Positions 29,505 through 37,696 are shown, numbered from the stretch's first letter. The stretch: 64,000 nucleotides of DNA from an uncultured Alphaproteobacteria bacterium (GCA_945957365.1 CAMFKI010000001.1:186001-250000), one strand, 5' to 3'. Notes: a model not told the origin generated them from the sequence alone. Numbers and translations: made by a program.

Positions 29505-31754
29505 CTATCCGATGACGCAGTCGACCAGGTAGCGCCGTCCGCCGTCCGGCGTCGGTTCGAAGCGCAGGCCGTGGATATCGGTCTCGAAACCTGGGAACCG
29601 GCTGTCGAAGTCGCGCGCGAAGAGCAGGTAGTCCTGGATCGAGCGCGTGGCCTCGGTGATCCTTTCTCCCGGCATGATGAGCGGGATGCCGGGCGGATAG
29701 GGCACGATCATCACCGCCAGCGTGCGGCCCATCAGCTGGTCGATCTCGACGCTCTCGACCTTGCCGCGGATCAGCCGCTCGTATGTCTCGGCCGGGCGCT
29801 GGGCCATTTCGGGAAGGGTCGTGTACATGTGGCTTTGCTCAGCCGGCACCTTGTGGGTCCGATATTCGTCGTGGATCTTCGTGCACAGGTCCCTGAGGCC
29901 CATGGCGCCGTAGACCTCCGGATGGGCCTCGACCAGCGCAGGGAAGATGTGGCCGAGGGGCGCATTGGCGTCATAGAGCTCCTTGAAGTTCAGAAGCTCG
30001 GTGATCAGCGTGCTCCACTTGCCCTTGGTGATGCCCAGCGAGAACAGCACGAGGAAGGAATAGAGGCCGGTCTTCTCGATCTCGATGCGGCGCGTCGAGA
30101 GGAAGCGGGTGACCACGGCGGCGGGAATGCCCTGCTCCTGCATCGATCCGTCGGCGCTGAGGCCGGGCGTGAGGATGGTCACCTTCACCGGATCGACAAG
30201 CACGTGGTTCTCGGCGAGGTCGGTGAAGCCGTGCCACTTCGCCCCGGGCTTCAGCACCCAGTGGTCGCGCTGCCGCTCCTCGCCAGCGACGGGGTCGGGC
30301 TGCCAGACCGAAAACCACCACGAGCCCTTGAGGTCGTCGTTCACCGCCTTCATGGCGTGGCGGAAGTTGAGCGCCTCGTCGATCATCTCCTGCACGATGG
30401 CGTGGCCGCCCGGCTGCTCCATCATCGCCGCCGCCACGTCGCAGGAGGCGATGATGCCGTATTGCGGTGACGTCGAGGTGTGCATCATGAAGGCTTCGTT
30501 GAAGCGGGCCATGTCCAGCTTGCGTTTCTGGCCGTTCTGCACGTGGATCATCGAGGCCTGCGACAGCGCCGCCAGCAGCTTGTGGGTCGACTGGGTGGCG
30601 AAGGTGATGGCATTCTCCGCGCGCTTGCGGTCACGCGAGGAAATGGCGTGGAAGCCATCGTAGAATTCGTGGAAATTGGCGTAGGCGTACCAGGCCTCGT
30701 CGAAGTGCAGGACCTCGACGGTGTCGCCGATCACCTCCTTGATGCGGTCGATGTTGTAGCACAGGCCGTCATAGGTGGAATTGGTCATCACCATGAGGCG
30801 AACCTTGCCGTTGGTCTCCGCGGCGAACGGGCTGGCCGCCACCTTGGCGGCGATCGACTCGGGCGTGAACTGGTCGCGCGAGATCGGCCCGATGATGCCG
30901 AGCCCGTTGCGCGAGGGCGTGAGGTAGATCGGGGTGGCACCCGTCATGATCAGCGAGTGCAGGATCGACTTGTGGCAATTGCGGTCGCACAGCACGAGGT
31001 CGCCGCGCGACACCATGCCGTGCCAGACGATCTTGTTGGAAGTCGAGGTGCCGCCGACGACGAACAGCGTCTCGTCGGTCCCGAAGATCCGGGCGGCGTT
31101 GCGCTCGCCCGCGGCAATGGGTCCGGTATGATCGAGGAGCGATCCGAGGGCGCCGACCGACACGGAGACGTCGGAGCGCAGCGTGTTCTCGCCGAAGAAC
31201 TCGTAGAACAGCTGCCCCACCGGGCTCTTGCGGAAGCCGATGCCGCCGCCGTGCCCCGGCGTATGCCAGGAGTAGCTGCCGTGCTGCGTGTATTCGAGCA
31301 GCGCCTTGAACATCGGCGGCGGCAGGCCGTCGATATAGACTTCCGCGGCGCGCACGATGGCGCGCGCCATGAACTCGGCCGAATCCTCGAACAGCCTCAT
31401 GAAGGCGTTGGCCTGGCGCAGGATGCTGGACGGAACCTGTTCCGCGGTGCGCACGTCACCGAACAGGAAGATCGGCAACCGGTTGTTGCGGGCACGCTTT
31501 TCGGCCAGCAGGTCTTCGAGCACCTGCCACTGGTCCTCGCCCTCCTCCGCACCGTCGACCGAAACCAGCCAGCACGATTCCGAATTGAACACCGTGGCCA
31601 GGCGCAGGGCGTCGGCATAGCCGATCGAGGCCACCGTCCTGAACCCGGATTTCTCGATTTCGGCGGCGAGCTGGCGCATGCCGCGCCCGGCGGCACTGCT
31701 GCCGTCGAAGTCCTCATCGATGATGGCAATCGGAAAGGCTTGGCGGAGGTTCAT
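29505..31754 (-). CDS. Orn/Lys/Arg decarboxylase (PLP, fold type I, inducible type)
   Basis: This 749-residue enzyme has the three-part layout of inducible SpeF/CadA/AdiA decarboxylases: an N-terminal response-regulator-like wing (1-130), a PLP core and a C-terminal domain. PLP residues are visible: the Schiff-base K392 in ATQSTHKLLAALSQASMIHV and D352 in HFDEAWYAYANFH. GGTSTSN (234-240) and DRNCHKSILH (257-266) are also present. Substrate choice among ornithine, lysine and arginine cannot be settled by eye; the neighbouring PotE favours ornithine. Its ATG overlaps the stop of a 19-residue leader ORF. Confidence 0.92.
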   Translation of the reverse strand: MNLRQAFPIAIIDEDFDGSSAAGRGMRQLAAEIEKSGFRTVASIGYADALRLATVFNSESCWLVSVDGAEEGEDQWQVLEDLLAEKRARNNRLPIFLFGDVRTAEQVPSSILRQANAFMRLFEDSAEFMARAIVRAAEVYIDGLPPPMFKALLEYTQHGSYSWHTPGHGGGIGFRKSPVGQLFYEFFGENTLRSDVSVSVGALGSLLDHTGPIAAGERNAARIFGTDETLFVVGGTSTSNKIVWHGMVSRGDLVLCDRNCHKSILHSLIMTGATPIYLTPSRNGLGIIGPISRDQFTPESIAAKVAASPFAAETNGKVRLMVMTNSTYDGLCYNIDRIKEVIGDTVEVLHFDEAWYAYANFHEFYDGFHAISSRDRKRAENAITFATQSTHKLLAALSQASMIHVQNGQKRKLDMARFNEAFMMHTSTSPQYGIIASCDVAAAMMEQPGGHAIVQEMIDEALNFRHAMKAVNDDLKGSWWFSVWQPDPVAGEERQRDHWVLKPGAKWHGFTDLAENHVLVDPVKVTILTPGLSADGSMQEQGIPAAVVTRFLSTRRIEIEKTGLYSFLVLFSLGITKGKWSTLITELLNFKELYDANAPLGHIFPALVEAHPEVYGAMGLRDLCTKIHDEYRTHKVPAEQSHMYTTLPEMAQRPAETYERLIRGKVESVEIDQLMGRTLAVMIVPYPPGIPLIMPGERITEATRSIQDYLLFARDFDSRFPGFETDIHGLRFEPTPDGGRRYLVDCVIG

Positions 31755-31810
31755 TGGCGGTCTCCCATTGTGGCGCGATGCCGCGCCAGCTTGTGGCGCT
31801 GTGTCCGCAT
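31751..31810 (-). CDS. Basic 19-residue leader ORF upstream of the decarboxylase
   Basis: The frame MRTQRHKLARHRATMGDRQ has 5 Arg, 2 His and 1 Lys. It is preceded by a GGAG ribosome site 8 bases upstream, and its TGA overlaps the decarboxylase ATG (ATGA). Within it TGGCGCG (31782-31788) can pair with either GCGCCA upstream (31794-31799) or CGCGCCA downstream (31771-31777), so two hairpins compete. The second ends a few bases before the decarboxylase's GGGAG site. E. coli speF is controlled by the arrest peptide SpeFL, and a speF RNA motif is described upstream of alphaproteobacterial decarboxylase genes. This leader is probably that type of element. Confidence 0.65.
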   Translation of the reverse strand: MRTQRHKLARHRATMGDRQ

Positions 31811-31887
31811 CGGACCTACTCCGCGCGGCGCGCTGCTTGCCTGGGAATCGAGTTAACGCGCGTCCCGCAGAGGGGTGAAGGGACAGT

Positions 31888-31900
31888 ATGTAAATTACAT
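31888..31900. promoter_or_regulatory. Palindromic operator-like site
   Basis: ATGTAAATTACAT is a perfect inverted repeat of 6+1+6 bases about 80 bases upstream of the leader ORF of the decarboxylase operon. Its core TGTAAATTAC recurs in the promoter region at 34233. No regulator is known for it. Confidence 0.4.
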
Positions 31901-31974
31901 CGCGATACCGATAATTCCTTGCGGCAAATCAATGTCTTGTCATTTCGGCTTGAAGTCGTCGGGTGAGGTACCCG

Positions 31975-32400
31975 TCAATCACTGCCGCCCTGCCCGAAAT
32001 CGGGCCCGCTGATCCTCGTGCACTGGCCCTCGAGCACCTGTGCCGTGGTCGCGGTCCTGACCAGGTTCATGATGGCGCCGGTGTAGCGGTTGATCTCGAC
32101 GCGCTGCTCGGCCGCCGCCCCATCGGCCTGGTAGTGCGCCACTCCCGCAATCAGCTTGTCGTGCACGCCGGCCACGAAGGACCCGTCGAAACCCGACTTC
32201 GTCATCGTTCCGGTGAGATCGCTGATCGGATCGTAGAAGACGTCCACGCTGCCGGAGAGCGGCTGGGCCTGAAGCGTCTTCATGTCGGTCAGCTTCTTCC
32301 AGTCGCACCGCAGGTGAAGAACGCCTTCCGCCGCCATCGCCGGCGTTCCGCAGGCGATGGCAACGAGAGCGAAGGCCAGGGCAGAGATCCTTTGCGTCAT
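31975..32400 (-). CDS. Secreted protein of unknown function
   Basis: This 141-residue protein has a signal peptide (MTQRISALAFALVAIACGTPAMAA). The mature part has alternating polar and hydrophobic residues that suggest a beta-rich fold (GVLHLRCDWKKL, SGSVDVFYDPISDLTG, VEINRYTGAIMNLV) and two Cys, perhaps a disulfide. The ATG at 32400 puts the signal peptide at the N-terminus; an in-frame ATG eight codons upstream is possible. It follows the HlyD gene by 60 bases and may be co-transcribed with it. I do not recognise the family. Confidence 0.65.
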   Translation of the reverse strand: MTQRISALAFALVAIACGTPAMAAEGVLHLRCDWKKLTDMKTLQAQPLSGSVDVFYDPISDLTGTMTKSGFDGSFVAGVHDKLIAGVAHYQADGAAAEQRVEINRYTGAIMNLVRTATTAQVLEGQCTRISGPDFGQGGSD

Positions 32401-32460
32401 AAGATAGGACAGCTCCTTTGTCATAATCTGCGGGGACGCCAAGGCACGTGCCGCCGGAAT

Positions 32461-33693
32461 TCAATGTCCTCCGAGAACCAGCGTCTGGATGGGGATGAAG
32501 AGGGCCTGCACCCGCAGGATCATGGCGTGCACGAGGGCGATGGTATCGATGGCATGCATGCCGAAGCGCTGGAAGGTGCCGAGGTTCGGGTCCTGCAGTT
32601 CGGCATGGTAGCTTGTATAGGCGTTGACGATGCAGTTGCTGCCCGGGGTCATGCCGTCCAGACCGCCGGCGTAGATCGGCTCGAGGCTGACGAGGAGCGT
32701 TCCGGGCTTGGAAATCTGCGCCACGTCGACGAGCTGTTCGCCCGCCCGCAGCTGGCCCGCGGCGATGTAGTCCTGCACGCCGGTCACCACGAGGGGTATG
32801 ATCTCGAGAGGCTTCGCCACGCAGGTCGCCTCCGCCGCCATGCCCGGTTTCAGCACGCCTGCCTCGATCTGGTCGAAGCCGGCCTGCAGGCGGCGCGGGC
32901 CCTCGTCGCTGGGGATGAGGATGCCGGCCGGCCGCATCAGCGGGTTGACGATGTCGCCGACCTGCAGCACGAACTGTTCCAGCTGCCCGCTGACACCGGC
33001 ATAGACGGTGGTCTTGTCGAGATTGACCTGGGCCTGCTTCAGGGCAGCCTCGGAGCTCGCCTTTTCCGCCGGCAGGAGCGTCGAGACCTTGATCTCGGCG
33101 GCATTCTTGCTGGCGCGCGCGGCGGCGACCTGGCCTTCGGCCCCGGTCAATGCGGTCTGCAGCCGCTCGAGCTCGCGCGCCGAAACCGTGCCGGACTTCT
33201 GGTCGAAGAGTTGCTGCTTCACGGCCAGCTCGTCGGAAACCTGCTTTGCCGCGTATTCGGCCTGCTGCAGTTCGCCCTCGGCGACGTTGATGTCGGCCTT
33301 GGCCATGACGATCTGGGCGTCGACTTCCGCGACGCGCCGCTTCGCGAGCTCCAGCGCCGCCTGCTCCTCGGTGCTGTCGAGGCGGAAGATCGGTTCGCCC
33401 TTCTGCACCGTGTCGCGCCGTTGCACGAAGATCTCCGCCACCCGGCCATTGGTCTCGGGCAACACCGGCACCGTCCGGAAGGCCGAGGTGGCGCTGGTCG
33501 TCGAAGGATGGAAATAGAAGATGGTGGTGATCAGGAGGAGCGTCAGGATCAGGCAGCCGGTGATGCCCCAGCGCAGCTCGTACCATACCGAGAAGAAGGT
33601 GATCTCCCTGCCGATGCGCTTGCCCTGGACGAAACGCCGGAACAGATAGTCGGGCAGGATGGTGAGGAGAGAGCAGAGAATGAGTTCGAGCAT
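32461..33693 (-). CDS. HlyD/EmrA-type membrane fusion protein (YiaV/YibH-like)
   Basis: This 410-residue periplasmic adaptor is anchored by one helix near residues 45-65 (WGITGCLILTLLLITTIFYF). Next come a first lipoyl half (VPVLPETNGRVAEIFVQRRDTVQKGEPIFRLD), a long coiled-coil hairpin (about 110-215, rich in Ala, Glu, Gln, Lys), and the second lipoyl half (TTVYAGVSGQLEQFVLQVGD). A beta-barrel region follows. There is no inner-membrane pump or outer-membrane channel gene nearby. A small membrane protein precedes it by two bases, an arrangement seen in E. coli yiaVW. The transported substrate is unknown. Confidence 0.8.
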   Translation of the reverse strand: MLELILCSLLTILPDYLFRRFVQGKRIGREITFFSVWYELRWGITGCLILTLLLITTIFYFHPSTTSATSAFRTVPVLPETNGRVAEIFVQRRDTVQKGEPIFRLDSTEEQAALELAKRRVAEVDAQIVMAKADINVAEGELQQAEYAAKQVSDELAVKQQLFDQKSGTVSARELERLQTALTGAEGQVAAARASKNAAEIKVSTLLPAEKASSEAALKQAQVNLDKTTVYAGVSGQLEQFVLQVGDIVNPLMRPAGILIPSDEGPRRLQAGFDQIEAGVLKPGMAAEATCVAKPLEIIPLVVTGVQDYIAAGQLRAGEQLVDVAQISKPGTLLVSLEPIYAGGLDGMTPGSNCIVNAYTSYHAELQDPNLGTFQRFGMHAIDTIALVHAMILRVQALFIPIQTLVLGGH

Positions 33694-33695
33694 GC

Positions 33696-34103
33696 TCAGA
33701 CATGCCCCGCTTCGCCGTGGGCCGGCGCGTCCTGACGGGCAGGCTCGGCGTCGGAAGGCGGTATGCCCGCCATCTTCTCGGAGGCCTCGGCGATCCGCCG
33801 CAGCGGGTTGATGAAGTCCGGTAGGTCGATCAGGGCCAGCAGCAGGCCAATGATCCAGAAGATGTGCATATGGGTGAACAGCGAAATGAGCGCCAGCACC
33901 GAGACCACTTCGAACTGCAGCTTGCGGTGGCCCATGCGTTCGGGCAGCGAATGCAGCCAGAAGAAGAACACGCCCAGCAGAACCGTGGCGATGATCACGA
34001 TGAGGGTGGTGGCGACGTAGAGGGTGTCGGTTTGCCCCGGCGGCGTGATGAACCACGGCAGGTCATGGGGGGCGAGAGGGTTCACCGTGGCGGACGCGGA
34101 CAT
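33696..34103 (-). CDS. Small two-helix membrane protein (DUF3302-like?)
   Basis: This 135-residue protein has two or three hydrophobic segments (about 27-50, 65-90) with a conserved-looking LHSLPERMGHRK loop and LISLFTHMHIFWIIGLLLA. The second helix resembles the SLFT.H..WP segment of E. coli YiaW (DUF3302), and like yiaW it accompanies a HlyD-type gene. The family link is tentative. The ATG at 34103 follows GGGAG at good spacing; a GTG three codons earlier is possible. Confidence 0.65.
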   Translation of the reverse strand: MSASATVNPLAPHDLPWFITPPGQTDTLYVATTLIVIIATVLLGVFFFWLHSLPERMGHRKLQFEVVSVLALISLFTHMHIFWIIGLLLALIDLPDFINPLRRIAEASEKMAGIPPSDAEPARQDAPAHGEAGHV

Positions 34104-34232
34104 CGCTGGCACTCCCGTTCAGTCCTGCAGCAGGGCGCCGTTCACCCGCCGTGCAGGAGAGTCATTCCGGGGACTGTCCTCCCGCATCACCCGGGGGTCA
34201 ACAGAAGACGGCGCTTCGCGCGCGGGCGACCC

Positions 34233-34255
34233 TGTAAATTACGCGTAGTTACGCG
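34233..34255. promoter_or_regulatory. Direct-repeat operator-like site between divergent genes
   Basis: TTACGCG occurs twice exactly 10 bases apart (34239-34245 and 34249-34255), right after TGTAAATTAC, in the 247-base gap between the divergent HlyD-side genes and the Ca2+/H+ exchanger. Ten-base direct repeats are typical of OmpR-family or winged-helix regulators binding one face of the helix. Confidence 0.4.
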
Positions 34256-34350
34256 GCCCTTAGTGCGCCCACCGTACCGCTCCTGCCGCTCAGGGTGTAG
34301 TCATGAATTCGTGCCCGGCCGTGGGCGGCCGGAACGCCGGGGGAGATCAC

Positions 34351-35436
34351 ATGCTGTCAGTCGTGAGCGCAATCCGCGAACGCAAGGTGCTCTGGCTGCT
34401 CGTCCTCGTGCCGGTGCTGCTGGCCGTGAAGCCGGCGATGCCGGAGGCCCACAGCGTCATCTTCGTGCTCTCGGTCCTGGCCATCGTACCGCTCGCAGCC
34501 TTGCTCAGCCTCGCCACCGAACAGGTGGCGGCGCGGACCGGCGATGCCATCGGCGGCCTGCTCAACGCAACGCTGGGCAACATGACGGAACTCATCATCG
34601 GCCTCACGGCCTTGCGGGCCGGCGAATATCTGCTGGTGAAGGCCTCGATCGCCGGCGCCATCGTCACCAACACGCTGTTCATGTCGGGCGCGGCGTTCCT
34701 GCTGGGAGGACTGAAGTACCATGTGCAGGACTTCAACAGCGCCAACACCAAACTCCAGATGGCACTGCTGTTCCTCGCCGCCTTCGGCCTGCTGGTGCCA
34801 TCGGCGGTGGCGGACATGGATTCGCAGGTCCTGCCGCAATCCCTGAGCCTCACCATCGCGCTCATCCTGCTCGCCACCTATGGCCTCAGCCTGGTGTTCA
34901 CCCTGGGAACGCACGCCAGATATTTCGCCGCCGCCTCGCATGGCGAGGCTGAGGAGGAACATCCCTGGCCGGTGGCGGTGGCCGTCACCGTGCTGGTCGG
35001 CACCACGATCGTGGTTGCCGTGGTCAGCGAGATCTTCGTCGAATCCCTGACCGGGGCCAGCGCCTCGCTTGGCCTCACGCCGGCCTTCGTCGGCTTCGTG
35101 GTGGTGGCGATCGTCGGAGCGGCGGCCGAAATGACCGCCGCCTTCAGCGCGGCGCGCAAGAACCGCCTCGACCTCAGCCTCGGCATTTCCTTCGGCAGTT
35201 CCACCCAGATCGCCCTGTTCGTGGCGCCTGTCCTCGTGCTGCTCAGCTATGTTCTCGGGCCCGAACCCATGTCGCTGGAATTCTGGCCGGGCGCCATCGC
35301 GATGATCTTCATCGCCACGCTGACCGCGGCGCTCGTCACCGGCTCGGGCCACGCGGCATGGTTCATCGGCGTGCTCATGCTGATGATCTATGCCGTGTTC
35401 GGGTCAACCCTCTTCATCCTTCCCCCGGCGCACTGA
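34351..35436 (+). CDS. cax: Calcium/proton exchanger
   Basis: This 361-residue CaCA-superfamily antiporter has about 11 hydrophobic segments and the two alpha-repeat motifs: GDAIGGLLNATLGNMTELIIG (first) and GFVVVAIVGAAAEMTAAFSAARKNRLDLSLGISFGSSTQIALFV (second). An acidic loop between the halves reads GEAEEEH. It exports Ca2+ (or other cations) in exchange for protons. The ATG at 34351 follows GGGGGAG. It is divergent from the HlyD genes and convergent with the regulator 6 bases downstream. Confidence 0.92.
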   Translation: MLSVVSAIRERKVLWLLVLVPVLLAVKPAMPEAHSVIFVLSVLAIVPLAALLSLATEQVAARTGDAIGGLLNATLGNMTELIIGLTALRAGEYLLVKASIAGAIVTNTLFMSGAAFLLGGLKYHVQDFNSANTKLQMALLFLAAFGLLVPSAVADMDSQVLPQSLSLTIALILLATYGLSLVFTLGTHARYFAAASHGEAEEEHPWPVAVAVTVLVGTTIVVAVVSEIFVESLTGASASLGLTPAFVGFVVVAIVGAAAEMTAAFSAARKNRLDLSLGISFGSSTQIALFVAPVLVLLSYVLGPEPMSLEFWPGAIAMIFIATLTAALVTGSGHAAWFIGVLMLMIYAVFGSTLFILPPAH

Positions 35437-35442
35437 GGCCCC

Positions 35443-37197
35443 TCAGCCGCGGGTCAATCCGGCCTTGGCGAGGGCATCGAGGAAGCGCTGCCGGTCCTCC
35501 GGCCGCGCCAGGCGCTGCGGCATGTCGAGCAGCAGTTGCGGCAGCTGGCGGGGCACGTTGTGCTCGAGCCACGACCGGTGGCTGGCCGCCGCTTCCGCCT
35601 CGCCCGCCGCGGCGAGGATGGCCGCCGCGATCACGTGGTAGGCCGGATTGTCCGGGGCATCGACATCGCCGATCAGGGCTGCGGCGCCGGCCAGCTCACC
35701 ACTGTTGAAACGGCACTGCGCGAGCGCCGTGGTGAGATAGGCGATCTTGCGGGCGCTGCTGTCCCGCGCCTCCTCGATCAGGCGGCAGCCTTCGGGCCAG
35801 TTGCCCATCAGCGCCAGGCGATAGCCATATTCGCCCTTGAGCTCGACATCGTTGGGATTGAGGGCCAGTGCCCGCGCCCCCGCGTCGAGCGCGGCCGCGA
35901 AGTCCTTGCGGAAGAACAGCACCATCATCATGGCCTGCTGGGCGCGGATGTTCGAAGGATCGAGCTCGGTGGCCCGCCGCGCCGCATCATAGGCCCGCTC
36001 GAGTGCGGGCACGGCATCGTCCTTGGGCGGCGGGTAGAGGAAGCGGAACTCGTCGATATCGACGAGCGAGAGCAGCGCCCAAGCGGTGGCATAGTCCGGA
36101 TGCTCCGCCACCGCCTGTTCGAGGCAGGCCCGCACCGCCGGGAACGTGCCGGCGGAGGAGGTCGTCCGATAGACATAGGCACTGAGCGTGCAGAGATAGG
36201 CCGACATGCTCTGCGGCGGCGCATCGAGCAGCATGCGGCGTTCGGATTCGAATACTGCTCCGCTCGGTTCGGCGATGCGGGTGGCGATCTGGTCGGCGAT
36301 CGCCAGCTCGACGCCGAACAGCTGCTGCGGCTGCAGCGCCACATCATAGCTGTCGGCCCAGATCACGCGGCCGTCAGTGCGGTCCACGAGCCGCGTCTGC
36401 ACCACCACCTGGCGGCCGTCGTCGCGCAGTGTTCCGCCGAATTCGTAGCGGGCAACGGAGGTCGGCACCTCGACCGTGTCGCTGGTCCCGGCGATGACGG
36501 CGAGTTCCTTGAAGCGTGACGTCTTCTCGATGATCCGCTCCGCCAGGCCCTGTGCCAGCACGGCTGAATCGCGGCTTCCGGTGAGATCGGTCAGCGGCTT
36601 GACGAGGAGGCCTGGGACCTGGACCGTGGACGCCGGCGGCTGGCGGCCGGAACCGACAAGGGTGTAGACCAGCCCGGCCAGCAGCAGCAGCGACAGGGCC
36701 GCGACGATCCAGGCGGCGGTGTTTCGCAAGCCGGCGCGCGTGCTCCCGGCGGGCGCGGGAGGCGGATCCTCATGAGAGGTGGGCGATGCCGCGGGCGCGC
36801 GCAGCGTGAAGCGGGGAACATAGCCTCCCTTGGGGATGTCGATGACCAGTGCGTCGCCGCTCCCGTCGGTCAGGTAATAATGCTCGAGATCGCGGCGCAG
36901 CCGCGCCGCTTCGATGCGGACGATGGGGTCCTTCTGCGGATCGAAGCTTTCCGGCCGGCCGAACACCCCGGTGCCGATGCAATAGGCCTTGATGCGGCCT
37001 CCCCGGCCCGCCAGGGTCTCGGCCACCAGATATTCGAGCAGCTTCCGCGAGCGGTCCGTGGCGGGAAAGCCGGCACTGGCGAGGATCTTCAGAAGTTCCC
37101 CGTGAACCGTGTCGATGGCAATCGGTGCAGGGTTCGGCTCCGCCTCGGGGACCGTGTTGAGCAGCGCATCCGGGGTGTTGACGGTGATGACGCCCAT
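35443..37197 (-). CDS. Membrane-bound winged-helix regulator with TolB-like and TPR regions
   Basis: This 584-residue protein has a cytoplasmic winged-helix-like N-terminus (about 30-135). It shows RSRKLLEYLVAETLAGRGGRIKAY, FDPQKDPIVRIEAARLRRDLEHYY and the end-wing IPKGGYVPRF. One membrane helix (160-182) is followed by a TolB-N-like periplasmic region (VQVPGLLVKPLTDLTGS, then ARYEFGGTLRDDGRQ) and TPR-like helices to the end. This is the CadC/ToxR-like layout found in many Alphaproteobacteria, often next to cyclase domains, which are absent here. The target genes are unknown; the nearby decarboxylase and exchanger are candidates by distance only. Confidence 0.8.
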   Translation of the reverse strand: MGVITVNTPDALLNTVPEAEPNPAPIAIDTVHGELLKILASAGFPATDRSRKLLEYLVAETLAGRGGRIKAYCIGTGVFGRPESFDPQKDPIVRIEAARLRRDLEHYYLTDGSGDALVIDIPKGGYVPRFTLRAPAASPTSHEDPPPAPAGSTRAGLRNTAAWIVAALSLLLLAGLVYTLVGSGRQPPASTVQVPGLLVKPLTDLTGSRDSAVLAQGLAERIIEKTSRFKELAVIAGTSDTVEVPTSVARYEFGGTLRDDGRQVVVQTRLVDRTDGRVIWADSYDVALQPQQLFGVELAIADQIATRIAEPSGAVFESERRMLLDAPPQSMSAYLCTLSAYVYRTTSSAGTFPAVRACLEQAVAEHPDYATAWALLSLVDIDEFRFLYPPPKDDAVPALERAYDAARRATELDPSNIRAQQAMMMVLFFRKDFAAALDAGARALALNPNDVELKGEYGYRLALMGNWPEGCRLIEEARDSSARKIAYLTTALAQCRFNSGELAGAAALIGDVDAPDNPAYHVIAAAILAAAGEAEAAASHRSWLEHNVPRQLPQLLLDMPQRLARPEDRQRFLDALAKAGLTRG

Positions 37198-37483
37198 ACG
37201 CGTATTACCTCTGAAGTCGCAACCGGTCTCAACCCATCTCCAGCTGTATTTAGTAGCTCTTGGGTTGAATATCCACCCTCACTGGCCAGACCATCGTTGT
37301 CTTGACATTCCGCCCGTCGCACGCCGGGCCCCCGCGCCGCGGGCGAGGACATGAAGGAGATTCTTATTTCTTGACTTTTGTCCTATCCTATGATAGGTAT
37401 GCATTCTTCGCCGTGGTTCCTGCTGATTGACATTGTGAATCTGTTTTGTCGCGAGACCCCCGCCGGGAGTCCGCCCCTCCCGT
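37198..37483. other. Gene-free upstream region of the regulator
   Basis: I find no convincing gene here. It is less GC-rich than its surroundings. Directly upstream of the regulator (minus strand) it carries a spaced inverted repeat AACCCA (37231-37236)/TGGGTT (37261-37266) that could be an autoregulatory site. Confidence 0.4.
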
Positions 37484-37507
37484 TCCCCGGCGTGGCCACG
37501 CCGGGGA
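37484..37507. repeat. 24-base perfect palindrome
   Basis: The sequence centred on CGTGGCCACG is its own reverse complement over 24 bases (TCCCCGG...CCGGGGA). It is flanked by a further CCGCCCC/GGGGCGG pair (about 37472 and 37513), so it can extend into a longer hairpin. There is no T-run. Confidence 0.85.
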
Positions 37508-37552
37508 GCGCGGGGCGGAGCTTTGGGTGGGTGCTCATCCCGCGGTCAGAGG

Positions 37553-37696
37553 CCCTCATCCGCCCTGTCGGGCACCTTCTCCCATCCCTGCGGGACGGGA
37601 GAAGGACTCGTGGCGCCATTTCGCGTCACATGATCCCACGAGTCCGTCTCCCGTTGCCAAGCAATCGGAGAAGGTGGCGGACAGGCCGGATGAGGG
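37553..37696. repeat. Composite inverted-repeat element
   Basis: Two 30-base arms (37553-37582 and 37667-37696, 26 matches) enclose a second inverted pair: CGGGAGAAGGACTCGTGG, and CCCACGAGTCCGTCTCCCG about 30 bases later. The motif CCCTCATCCG..CACCTTCTCCC is a very common intergenic repeat of rhizobial genomes. The element occupies most of the gap between the regulator and ilvN. Confidence 0.8.

Noticed and set aside
37484..37696. CRISPR-like repeats
   Set aside because: The repeats are inverted arms of one element, not regularly spaced direct repeats with unique spacers, and no cas genes are present.
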